Origin: Acidobacteriota bacterium
GTDB lineage: Bacteria > Acidobacteriota > Vicinamibacteria > Vicinamibacterales > UBA2999
Length of the DNA stretch: 64,000 bases
Assembly (NCBI GenBank): GCA_030650395.1
Contig: JAUSDY010000108.1
Coordinates: 62,001 to 126,000, forward strand
Direction of reading: 5' to 3'
The position numbers and the translations under genes were made by a program. The notes beneath the pieces were generated by a model, which did no database searches, had not been told where the DNA came from, and saw only the letters and a list, made by a program, of their open reading frames with translations. Every line of letters begins with the position of its first letter. Position 1 is the first letter of the stretch. Shown here piece by piece: positions 9,899 to 18,278 of the stretch.

Positions 9899-10549
9899 TT
9901 AGCTGTGCTTTCCGTTGGCGGAGCGTGAGCGGGTCGAGGTCTTGCTGCGTTTGGGTGCGGGCGGCGGCGGTTCCTGGCGAAGCGGGAACAGCTTGTCGCG
10001 CGGCACGCCGACGCTCAACAGATCGGCCAGCTGCTGCCCCGAGCGGTCGAGGGTGGCGACGATGATGAGGTCGTACTCGACCCGGACGTGATCGGTGATT
10101 GGCAGGACCGGCATGCCGAGAAAATCGTGGCCGCCTTCCTTGTCGAACACCGCCACGGGCTCGAGCCCCGATTCCTTGAGCGAGAGATACGCGAGCTCGG
10201 CCGCCTCGCCGCTGCCACAGATGGCCACGCGCTTGCCGGCCGCCGCGCAGTCTTGTATCGCGGTGCGCAGGTGCTGGCGCACCTCGCCGTAGAGATGAAG
10301 CGAATAGTCCATGAACTCGTAGGTCAGGCGTGCCTTCTCGGCGATGCCGCGCGGCGTCACCAGGTACGAGATCCGGTTGGGCTGCACGTTCACGACCTTG
10401 ATGAAGCCCTTGTGGACCATCCGCTTGAGATAGATGTTGGCCAGGCCGAGGGCGATGCCCAGCTTGCCGGCCAGGCCACGCTGGGTCACGCGCGAGTCCT
10501 GGTGGACTGCTTCGAGCAGCCTTAAGTCGCGATGTGCTTCAACGTCCAT
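9899..10549 (-). CDS. winged-helix regulator fused to Rossmann-like (PglD_N/CoA-binding-like) domain
   Basis: wHTH DSRVTQRGLAGKLGIALGLANIYLKRMVHKGFI followed by GKRVAICGSGEAAELAYLSLKESGLEPVAVFD. Confidence 0.7.
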   Translation of the reverse strand: MDVEAHRDLRLLEAVHQDSRVTQRGLAGKLGIALGLANIYLKRMVHKGFIKVVNVQPNRISYLVTPRGIAEKARLTYEFMDYSLHLYGEVRQHLRTAIQDCAAAGKRVAICGSGEAAELAYLSLKESGLEPVAVFDKEGGHDFLGMPVLPITDHVRVEYDLIIVATLDRSGQQLADLLSVGVPRDKLFPLRQEPPPPAPKRSKTSTRSRSANGKHS

Positions 10550-10637
10550 TGTTTCTGGCTTGGGGCTGGGAGCTTGAGGCTTGGGGCCTGACATACGCGT
10601 CGAACGCGGGGCGTCAGTGGTGCCTAGTCAGCGGTCC

Positions 10638-10662
10638 GTAGGGCACCCCTTTTAGGGGTGCC
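10638..10662. repeat. REP-like hairpin with GTAG head
   Basis: GTAG GGCACCCC TTTTA GGGGTGCC. Confidence 0.88.
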
Positions 10663-11365
10663 GGGTCGAAAGCGCGCGCTCGGCGGCGGACCAGTCGGCC
10701 AGGTCGTCGATGCTGATCGATCGCTCCGCCGGCATTCGGTACGCGGCCACGCGGTCGCCGTACAGGCTCGGCTCGGCGGCGAACAGCACCGGCGTGAGAC
10801 ACGCGTAGATCGCGCCGTTCATGACCCAGGCTTCCGGGAGGTCCTGCCGCCTGTTGACACGGCGGCGCACCGGCTCGCCGGTGGCAAACAGCGTGGCGTA
10901 GCCGGCGGCGTCCACGCGCAACGTGCGCATCGGGTGCGAGTGGGCCGGCACGTCGCTCACGCTCAGCACCGAATCGGCGCCGGTCTTCTCGAGCAGCGCG
11001 ACGGCCGCGGCAATATCGGCGGCGCTGCGCAGCGGCGAGGTCGGCTGCAGGATCATCACCACATCGGGCCGGTAGCCGGCCCGTTCGTCCATCCACTTCA
11101 CGGCGTGCTGGATGACCGGCAGGTGTGGCGTATCATCGAGCGCCAGATCGGCGGGACGGAGAAACGGCACATCGCACCACATCGCACGGCCGGCATCCGC
11201 GATGGCCTGGTCCTCGGTCGACAGGATGATCCGATCCAACGCCCCGGACGCGCGCGCGGCTTCGATCGTGTAGGCCAGCAACGGCTTCCCCGCCAGCAGC
11301 TTCAGGTTCTTGCCGGGAATGCCCTTGGATCCGCCGCGGGCCGTGACGATGCCGAGAACTTTCAA
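10652..11365 (-). CDS. acylneuraminate cytidylyltransferase family protein (NeuA/PseF/LegF-like)
   Basis: VLGIVTARGGSKGIPGKNLKLLAGKPLLAYTIEAA, LQPTSPLRSAADI. Confidence 0.88.
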   Translation of the reverse strand: MKVLGIVTARGGSKGIPGKNLKLLAGKPLLAYTIEAARASGALDRIILSTEDQAIADAGRAMWCDVPFLRPADLALDDTPHLPVIQHAVKWMDERAGYRPDVVMILQPTSPLRSAADIAAAVALLEKTGADSVLSVSDVPAHSHPMRTLRVDAAGYATLFATGEPVRRRVNRRQDLPEAWVMNGAIYACLTPVLFAAEPSLYGDRVAAYRMPAERSISIDDLADWSAAERALSTRHP

Positions 11366-11372
11366 ATGTGCT

Positions 11373-11398
11373 GTGGGGACAAACCTTCAGGTTTGTCC
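11373..11398. repeat. REP-like hairpin with GTGG head
   Basis: GTGG GGACAAACC TTCA GGTTTGTCC. Confidence 0.88.
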
Positions 11399-12550
11399 AT
11401 TCTCGAAAAACCGCTTTTGCGTATACAGCTGCGCGCTGGCGAGCACCTCGACGATCGCCTGGCTGGCATTGGCGCGGTAGTAAATGTGCGAGGGCGCGTA
11501 GCGGCCGTGGGCCAGCTGCGACTTGATGGCGGCGTTGATCTCATCCGAGCCGTAGCCGACATGCGCGACGTGCGCGGCCGCGAGGCGGCCCTGCTGCCGC
11601 AGGCCGACGTTCACGACCGGCGTGCCGAGAAACGAGCACTCCTTGATGCCGGCCGACGAGTTGCCGACCAGGCACGACGCATGCGCGAGCATGGCGACGA
11701 AGTCTTCCGCGGGCACGTTGGTGATGAAGCGCATCTTCGCGGTCAGCGCCGAGTGGATTTCCCGCAGGTGGCGGAGCCGATCCGCCATCTCGCCGGTGCC
11801 CGCATCGGGGTTGGGCCAGAACCAGATCGTCGGCAGGTCGAGCGCCGCGACGGCACGCACGGTGGTCTCGAGGTGCTCGCGGTTGTCGCGCTCGGTCGTC
11901 ACCGGGTGCTGCACCACCATCACGTAGGGCCGGCTGATGTCAATCGCAGGGCCGACGCCGTAGCCGTTGACCCGCTCGCTGGTGATCTCGGTCCTCGCAT
12001 TGGAGGCGAGCTCGACGTCGAGCGATCCGGTGTTGAACACGTAGCGCGGGTCCTCGCCCATCAGCCGCACGCGCCGCTCGGCGTCCGCATTGGTCACAAA
12101 GTGCAGGTGCGCCAGCTTGGTGATGGCATGCCGCACGCTCTCGTCGATGCTGCCCGTGACGTCGCCGCCTTCGATGTGCGCAATCGTGATGTTCAGGTAG
12201 GCCGCGGCCATCGCGATGGCGAGCTGTTCGAAGCGGTCGCCGCAGATCACCACCACGTCGGGCTGGAGCGTATGCAGGCTGTTGGTGAACTCGAGCGCCG
12301 TCAGGCACGCGGTCTTGGCCATCGCCACGTGATTGCCGCCCTCGATCACGTTGAACAGCGAGGCCGCGATGTTGAAACCTTCGGCTTCGATGTCGTCGGC
12401 GATATGGCGGCTGTACTTGTCGAGCAGGATCGATCCGCCGAGCATCAGATCCAGATCGAGATCCGGATGGGCATGCAGCTTCTTGATCAGCAGCTGGCTG
12501 CGACCGTAGTAGGCCCGATTGGTGATCGGGAAACAGATCTTTCGTTTCAT
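11387..12550 (-). CDS. UDP-N-acetylglucosamine 2-epimerase, hydrolysing type (NeuC/LegG-like)
   Basis: MKRKICFPITNRAYYGRSQLLIK, VVICGDRFEQLAIAMAAAYLNITIAHIEGGDVTGSIDESVRHAITKLAHLHF. Confidence 0.9.
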   Translation of the reverse strand: MKRKICFPITNRAYYGRSQLLIKKLHAHPDLDLDLMLGGSILLDKYSRHIADDIEAEGFNIAASLFNVIEGGNHVAMAKTACLTALEFTNSLHTLQPDVVVICGDRFEQLAIAMAAAYLNITIAHIEGGDVTGSIDESVRHAITKLAHLHFVTNADAERRVRLMGEDPRYVFNTGSLDVELASNARTEITSERVNGYGVGPAIDISRPYVMVVQHPVTTERDNREHLETTVRAVAALDLPTIWFWPNPDAGTGEMADRLRHLREIHSALTAKMRFITNVPAEDFVAMLAHASCLVGNSSAGIKECSFLGTPVVNVGLRQQGRLAAAHVAHVGYGSDEINAAIKSQLAHGRYAPSHIYYRANASQAIVEVLASAQLYTQKRFFENGQT

Positions 12551-12555
12551 TTTGC

Positions 12556-12663
12556 TGAAGGCAGAAGGCAGAAGGCACAAGGCAGAAACTCTGGGCTTGG
12601 CTCACTTCTGCCTTTTGCCTTTTGCCTTCTGCCTTCTGCCTTCTGCCTTCTGACTTCTGCCTT
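12556..12663. repeat. inverted pair of heptanucleotide arrays (GAAGGCA)n / (TTCTGCC)n
   Basis: tgaaggcagaaggcagaaggcacaaggcagaa ... ttctgccttttgccttttgccttctgccttctgccttctgccttctgacttctgcc. Confidence 0.92.
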
Positions 12664-12664
12664 G

Positions 12665-14128
12665 TTACACCCGCCCGGGGATGTGATTGATCACAACCGT
12701 CTTCAACTCGGTATAGACGTCGAGCGACTCGGTGCCGGGCTCGCGGAAGCCGTTGCCCGAATTCTTGACGCCGCCAAACGGCATGTGCGGACCGGCGCCG
12801 AAGGTCGCGCCGTTCACCGAGACGAGACCGGCGTGATACCGCGTGATGAACTCCTGGGCGCGATGCACGCTCGACGTGTGAATCGCGCCGGTGAGCCCAT
12901 AGTGGGTCCGGTTGGAAAGATGCACGGCCTCGTCAAAACCGCCGACCCGATACAGGCACGTGATGGGCCCGAAGAGTTCCTGCTGAGAGATCTCGTCTCC
13001 CGGCGCGGCGTCTTCGAGCACGGTCGGCGCCATGTAATACCCGGGCGCCAGCGACGCGACTGCCTGGCCGCCGGCAATGAGCCTGGCGCCACGTGACACG
13101 CCTCCTGCCACCTGCTGAACCAGGCGATCGAGATTGGCCCGCGATATCACCGGCCCGCACTCATCGTCCGGGCCCGAGCCGACCTTGACCCTGGCGACGC
13201 GCGCGAGCAGCGCCTTTCGGAAGGCGTCGTAGACCTTGTCGAACACGATGATGCGGCTGCCCGAGGCGCAACGCTGACCGGCGTCGATAAACGCCGAAGC
13301 CACCGCGAGCTCCGCCGCCAGGTCGAGATCGGCGTCGTCACACACGACGAACGGGTTCTTGCCGCCAAGCTCGAGGCAGACCTTCGCCAGCACCGGCCGC
13401 TCGCTGACGATTTTTTGAATCAGCTTGCCGGTTGCCGACGACCCGGTGAAGCTGACGACGCCGACGCGCGAGTCCTGAACGAGTGGCGCGCCGACATCGG
13501 GGCCGAAGCCTTGCACCGCCGAGTACACCCCGGCGGGTAGCCCTGCGTCCTTCAGCAGCTTGCCGAACTCCACCGCGGTGTGCGGCGTCAGCTCGTGCGA
13601 CTTGGCGACGACCGCGTTGCCGCAGAGCAGCGCCGGAAACGCCTTCCACGCGATGCCGGCGAGCGGGCTGTTGAACGGCATAATGGCCGCGCAGATCCCG
13701 ATCGGCTGGCGGAGGGTTTGCACCGTCCGGTTCACGATCGGGCTCGGCATCGTCTTGCCGTAAAAGCGGCTGCCCTCCCCTGCCATGAACACCGCGAGAT
13801 CCGCGGACGAGGCGACTTCCGCGACCGCGTTCTTCCACGGCTTGCCGGTTTCAATCTGAACGATGGCGCCGAACAACGGCTCGCGCTCGCGCAGCAACTG
13901 CGCCGCGCGTCCAAGAATGGCGCCCCGCTTCGGTGGCGGCACCTGCGCCCACGCCTCGGCCGCGCCCGCGGCCGCCGATAACGCATGCGCCACTTCCGCC
14001 GCGCCGCCGCGCGCGACCTGCGCCACGACGCGATCGTCGATCGGCGATCGCTTCTCGAACACGGCGCCGCCGGTCGAGGGCACCTCGACGTCGGCGATCC
14101 AGTGCGACACGAAGGACGGGTAGGTCAT
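12665..14128 (-). CDS. aldehyde dehydrogenase family protein
   Basis: LELGGKNPFVVCDDADLDLAAE, DAGQRCASGSRIIV, QQELFGPITCLYRV. Confidence 0.92.
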   Translation of the reverse strand: MTYPSFVSHWIADVEVPSTGGAVFEKRSPIDDRVVAQVARGGAAEVAHALSAAAGAAEAWAQVPPPKRGAILGRAAQLLREREPLFGAIVQIETGKPWKNAVAEVASSADLAVFMAGEGSRFYGKTMPSPIVNRTVQTLRQPIGICAAIMPFNSPLAGIAWKAFPALLCGNAVVAKSHELTPHTAVEFGKLLKDAGLPAGVYSAVQGFGPDVGAPLVQDSRVGVVSFTGSSATGKLIQKIVSERPVLAKVCLELGGKNPFVVCDDADLDLAAELAVASAFIDAGQRCASGSRIIVFDKVYDAFRKALLARVARVKVGSGPDDECGPVISRANLDRLVQQVAGGVSRGARLIAGGQAVASLAPGYYMAPTVLEDAAPGDEISQQELFGPITCLYRVGGFDEAVHLSNRTHYGLTGAIHTSSVHRAQEFITRYHAGLVSVNGATFGAGPHMPFGGVKNSGNGFREPGTESLDVYTELKTVVINHIPGRV

Positions 14129-16110
14129 CGCTTCAGGGCTTGCTTGCCCGCCGTAGCTTTAGCGGAGGCGGGAGGGCTTGCTTGCAATATTGTGCGCGCG
14201 ATCGACGGACCATCGAGCCCGTGATACGCCAGCACTTCGGCATTGGTGCCACACGCCGGCACTTCGGTGAGACCGATCGGCGCAACCTGGGCGCGCACGC
14301 CGGTTCGCGCCAGCGCGGCCGCCACCATCACGCCCTGGCCGAACTCGAGGTAATGGTTATCGAGCGTCACGATCTTCGAGAAGCGGCCCAGCGTGTCCTT
14401 GACCCACGCATCGTCGATGCGGTTGAGCCACGGCAGATCGATCACCGCGGCAGAGACACCCTGCTTGGCGAGCTCGTCGGCCGCCTGCCATGCGTTGGTG
14501 AGCAACACCGGGCCATATCCAACGATCGCCACGTCGCTACCGGACCGCAGTACCGCTCCACGGCCGACCTGTAGCGCGTAATCGGAAGGCAGCGTGTACG
14601 GCAGGTCAAGCGGCACGTTGACGAATCGCAAATACGTGCTGTCCGGGTTCTGCTCGACGGCCCAGCGAATGGCCAGGCGCGCCTCGCGCTCGCTGCATGG
14701 CTCGAAGGCCACCAGCCCGGGCACGGCGCCAATCGCCGAGATGTCGCGCACCGACTGATGCGAGTGTCCCGGGCCGCCAGGCACAAGCCCGGCGAGCGTG
14801 GCGGTGTAGATGATCTTCTTCTTCTCGGTGGCGTTGTTGTAGATGTGCTCGTTGGCGCGCGTCGACAGGAAGCACGCGAACGAATGCACGACCGGAAGCA
14901 TCCCGCGCAGCGCCATGCCGCCGGCGGCCGACACCATGTGCATTTCGGCAATGCCGCACTCGATGAAGCGCTCGGGCAATTCTTCCTTGAACGCCTCGAT
15001 GCCGCAGTCAGATAGGAGGTCGGCGTCCATCACGACGATCTCCGGGCGGGTCCGCGCCAGCGCGAGCAGCTCGTCGCCGTAGGCGAGCACGAGCTTTTCA
15101 GGCTGCTTCGGCGCGATGCGTACGGGCACTGGCGCCGTCGACAGGGCCACTTCGGGTCGTCCGAGGCCGGCCAGCCGCTCGTTGACGCGGGCGATCATCT
15201 CGCGCGTCGCCGCCACGTAGTCCTTGAGCGACGGCGCGCCGGCATGGAAGTGATAGGTCTGATCGCCGCACGCCAGGCCTTCCATGAACGACACGCCCTT
15301 GCCCTTGATGGTGTCGGCGATGAAGACCTTGGGCTTGTCGGTCACCGTGTCGAAGTGCGCGAGCGTCTCGCGCAACAGCGCGAAGTCGTGGCCGTCGCCG
15401 CGCCGCACTTCCCACCCGAACGCGCGAAACTTGTCTTCGATCGGCCCGAGGTCGCTGACCGCCGCCACAGCGGAGTCGGACTGCAGCTTGTTGTGATCGA
15501 CGATCACCGTGATCTCGGCGAGCCGTTCGTTGGCCACCGGCTGCAGCGACTCCCAGATCTGCCCTTCCTGGAGCTCGCCGTCGCCGGTCATCACGACGAT
15601 GCGGCCGGCGCGGCCGGTGTAGCGGTTGGCGCGCGCCATGCCGTAGGCTTTCGAAATGCCCATGCCGAGCGAGCCGGTGTTGGTCGCGATGAACGGCGTG
15701 CTCACGTCGGGGTGGCCGGGCAGGCCGTTCAACTGGCGCAGCTTCGGCAACAGCTCGAAGCCGAGCTTCTCCATCGCGATCAGCAGCGAGTACAGCGCCG
15801 GCGCGTCGTGTCCCTTCGACGAGAAGTAGATATCGGCGTTGGCCGTCTCGCCATTCGGATCGCGCAGGTACTCGGTCCACAGCCAGGTGATGATGTCGGT
15901 CGAGCTGAAGCTGGAGCCGATGTGGCCGGAGCCGGCCTGCATGATCATGAAGAGCGTGTTGATGCGGCACAGGTCGGCGACGAGCCCTGCCCGCGCGATC
16001 GGATCCGTGACGCCGTCGCGCACCGAGCGGAACACATCCCGCGCGACGAACGACAGCGAGTCGTCTCCAACGAGGGTCAGCGCCCGATCTGAAAAATCTT
16101 TCTCGCCCAT
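14125..16110 (-). CDS. transketolase, N- and C-terminal parts in one polypeptide
   Basis: QAGSGHIGSSFSSTDIITWLW, MTGDGELQEGQIWESLQ, IECGIAEMHMVSAAGGMALRGMLPVVHSFACFLS. Confidence 0.9.
   Translation of the reverse strand: MGEKDFSDRALTLVGDDSLSFVARDVFRSVRDGVTDPIARAGLVADLCRINTLFMIMQAGSGHIGSSFSSTDIITWLWTEYLRDPNGETANADIYFSSKGHDAPALYSLLIAMEKLGFELLPKLRQLNGLPGHPDVSTPFIATNTGSLGMGISKAYGMARANRYTGRAGRIVVMTGDGELQEGQIWESLQPVANERLAEITVIVDHNKLQSDSAVAAVSDLGPIEDKFRAFGWEVRRGDGHDFALLRETLAHFDTVTDKPKVFIADTIKGKGVSFMEGLACGDQTYHFHAGAPSLKDYVAATREMIARVNERLAGLGRPEVALSTAPVPVRIAPKQPEKLVLAYGDELLALARTRPEIVVMDADLLSDCGIEAFKEELPERFIECGIAEMHMVSAAGGMALRGMLPVVHSFACFLSTRANEHIYNNATEKKKIIYTATLAGLVPGGPGHSHQSVRDISAIGAVPGLVAFEPCSEREARLAIRWAVEQNPDSTYLRFVNVPLDLPYTLPSDYALQVGRGAVLRSGSDVAIVGYGPVLLTNAWQAADELAKQGVSAAVIDLPWLNRIDDAWVKDTLGRFSKIVTLDNHYLEFGQGVMVAAALARTGVRAQVAPIGLTEVPACGTNAEVLAYHGLDGPSIARTILQASPPASAKATAGKQALKR
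14135..14185. repeat. REP-like palindrome flanked by perfect 13-bp direct repeats AGGGCTTGCTTGC
   Basis: direct repeats 14135-14147 and 14173-14185; insert ccgccgtagctttagcggaggcggg. Confidence 0.9.
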
Positions 16111-16140
16111 GCTCTTAACTCTGCACTCGTAACTCTGAAC

Positions 16141-17013
16141 TCATCGAGCCGTCCATCCGCCGTCGACAACGAGAGTAGCGCCGGTCATGTAAGAAGAGGC
16201 GCGCGATGCCAGGAACAGCACGGCACCGTTGTAATCGTCTTCGGTCGCCATCCGTCCAAGCGGCGTGCGCTTCTCGTACTCGGCGACAAACTCCGGCGCG
16301 TGGCCGTCTTCGCGCACACCCCCCGGTACCAGCGTGTTGGCGCGAATGCCGAGCGGCGCGCCGTACTCCGCCAGCCAGCGCGTGAAGTTCAGGACGCCGG
16401 ACTTCGCGACGCTGTAGCCGACCGGCTTGAAGTACTCGGCGCCGCCGCCGCGCTTGTACTCGTAGAGTGATTGATCGGGTGACACCAGGCCGTAGGTGGA
16501 CGACACGTTGATGATGCTCCCCATAGACGCGCTGCGGCTTGCCGGCCGTAGCGCTTCGCGCGCAGGCCGGAAGTGCCGGATGAACGCCTGCGAGGCGAAC
16601 AACGTGCCCTTGAGATGCGAGTCGATCATCGTGTCCCAGGCGACCTCGGGATAATCCTCGAAGCGCGCGTTCTCCGTCCCTGCCGCTGCGGGCGACGACC
16701 CGGCGCCGGCGTTGTTGACGAGAATGGTGGGCGCGCCGAGATCGGCCGCGATGCGGGCGACGGCGGCCTCGACGTCAGCGCGCTGGGTGAGATCGACCAT
16801 CTCGGTGCGAACCTCGCAGCCCTCCGCAGACAGGGCGCGGAAACTGTCGGCCGCGCCGGCGATGTCGAGTGCCGCCACGCGGGCCCCCGCCAGCGCCAGA
16901 GTGCGGACGTAGGCGCGGCCGAGCCGGCCGAGGCCGCCGGTCACCAGGGCCACCTCGCCGCTCAGGTCAAACAGGTCGCGGAACAGCCGATCCCGTAACT
17001 CGTTATTTTTCAA
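16141..17013 (-). CDS. SDR family oxidoreductase
   Basis: ALVTGGLGRLGRAYVRTLA, ILVNNAGAG, YSVAKSGVLNFTRWLA, GATLVVDGGWTAR. Confidence 0.9.
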   Translation of the reverse strand: MKNNELRDRLFRDLFDLSGEVALVTGGLGRLGRAYVRTLALAGARVAALDIAGAADSFRALSAEGCEVRTEMVDLTQRADVEAAVARIAADLGAPTILVNNAGAGSSPAAAGTENARFEDYPEVAWDTMIDSHLKGTLFASQAFIRHFRPAREALRPASRSASMGSIINVSSTYGLVSPDQSLYEYKRGGGAEYFKPVGYSVAKSGVLNFTRWLAEYGAPLGIRANTLVPGGVREDGHAPEFVAEYEKRTPLGRMATEDDYNGAVLFLASRASSYMTGATLVVDGGWTAR

Positions 17014-17084
17014 TTGGTTATGACCTCCGAATGGAAGTCGCTTAAGACGCCTCCGGCACGCTCAGTCACACGGCGGAGAGCAGT

Positions 17085-17163
17085 GTTCACGAACTGAACG
17101 AGCATTATACACGCCTCGTTCACGAAATGAACGAATTTCAGCGGCCGTGTTCAAAGTGTGAAC
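17085..17163. promoter_or_regulatory. three GTTCA-N5-TGAAC palindromes flanking a minus-strand TATAAT -10 box
   Basis: GTTCACGAACTGAAC 17085-17099, GTTCACGAAATGAAC 17118-17132, GTTCAAAGTGTGAAC 17149-17163; plus-strand ATTATA at 17104-17109 reads TATAAT on minus strand. Confidence 0.7.
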
Positions 17164-17240
17164 TAGAGGGCCCGCCTTCGCCAAGGCTTCCACCTCCGCC
17201 AAGGCTACGGCGGACAGGTCGGCGAGGCAGGCTGGGCGTC

Positions 17241-18227
17241 TTAGCGCATGGTCCGGTTGGACCCGGCATAGCCGCGCTTCTCGGCCACGACCCGGGTGAT
17301 GATCTCGTCCAGCCCCACCTTCGGCTCGTAGCCGATGGCCTGGTGGATCTTCGTGAGGTCGGGCACCCGCCGCGGCATGTCCTCGAAACCCGCCTCGTAG
17401 GCCTCGTCGTAGGGAATGGTGACGATCGGCGACTGGCTGCCCGTCGCGGCCTTGATCTTCTCGGCCAGCGCGCGGATGGTCACCTCTTCCATGTTCCCCA
17501 CGTTGTAGACCTCGCCGATCGCCTCGGGCTTGACCATCAGCTTCAGCAGCGCCCCCACCACGTCGCCGACGTAGGTAAAGCTCCGCTGTTGCGTGCCGTC
17601 GCCAAACACCGTGATCGGCTCGCCCATCAGCGCCTGCCGGATGAAGGTCGGCACCACCATCCCGTACTGCCCCGTCTGACGCGGCCCCACGGTATTGAAG
17701 AACCGCATCACGATCACCGGCTGCCGGGTCTCTTTCCAGTACGCCAGCGCCAGGAACTCGTCGAGCGCCTTGCTGCAGGCATACGCCCAGCGGTGCCGGG
17801 TCGTCGCACCCATCACGAGGTCGGCGTCCTCCCGGAACGGCACGTGCACGCTCTTGCCGTAGACCTCGGAGGTCGACGCGATGAACACCAGCTTCTTCTT
17901 CTTGGCCGCGTGTTTGAGGATGACCTCAGTGCCGTGCACGTTGGTCTCGATGGTATGAACCGGCCGCTCGACGATCAGCTTCACCCCGACCGCCGCTGCG
18001 AGGTGGAAGACGACATCGGCGCGGTCGACCATTTCGGCCACCAGCGGGTCGTTGAACACCGTGTCGATCGTGTAGTGAAAGCCCGGCCGGCCCTTGAGGT
18101 GGACGATATTGTCGATCGAGCCGGTCGAGAGATCATCCAGGACGGACACCTCGTGTCCGCCGTCGAGGAGGGCTTCGGCCAGATGCGAGCCGATGAACCC
18201 TGCCCCGCCCGTGATCAGAATTCGCAT
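17241..18227 (-). CDS. NAD-dependent epimerase/dehydratase (UDP-glucuronate decarboxylase / GDP-mannose dehydratase-like)
   Basis: ILITGGAGFIGSHLAEALLDGGHEVSVLDDLSTG, STSEVYGKS, YACSKALDEFLALAY, RFFNTVGPRQTG. Confidence 0.9.
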   Translation of the reverse strand: MRILITGGAGFIGSHLAEALLDGGHEVSVLDDLSTGSIDNIVHLKGRPGFHYTIDTVFNDPLVAEMVDRADVVFHLAAAVGVKLIVERPVHTIETNVHGTEVILKHAAKKKKLVFIASTSEVYGKSVHVPFREDADLVMGATTRHRWAYACSKALDEFLALAYWKETRQPVIVMRFFNTVGPRQTGQYGMVVPTFIRQALMGEPITVFGDGTQQRSFTYVGDVVGALLKLMVKPEAIGEVYNVGNMEEVTIRALAEKIKAATGSQSPIVTIPYDEAYEAGFEDMPRRVPDLTKIHQAIGYEPKVGLDEIITRVVAEKRGYAGSNRTMR

Positions 18228-18278
18228 CTATACATTCTAGTCCCGACTCCTGATCTCCTGGCCCTCCTGTGAATTCCT

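Noticed and set aside
10658-13096. 812-aa plus-strand ORF
   Set aside because: Antisense to well-supported cytidylyltransferase, NeuC-like and ALDH genes; no recognisable motifs
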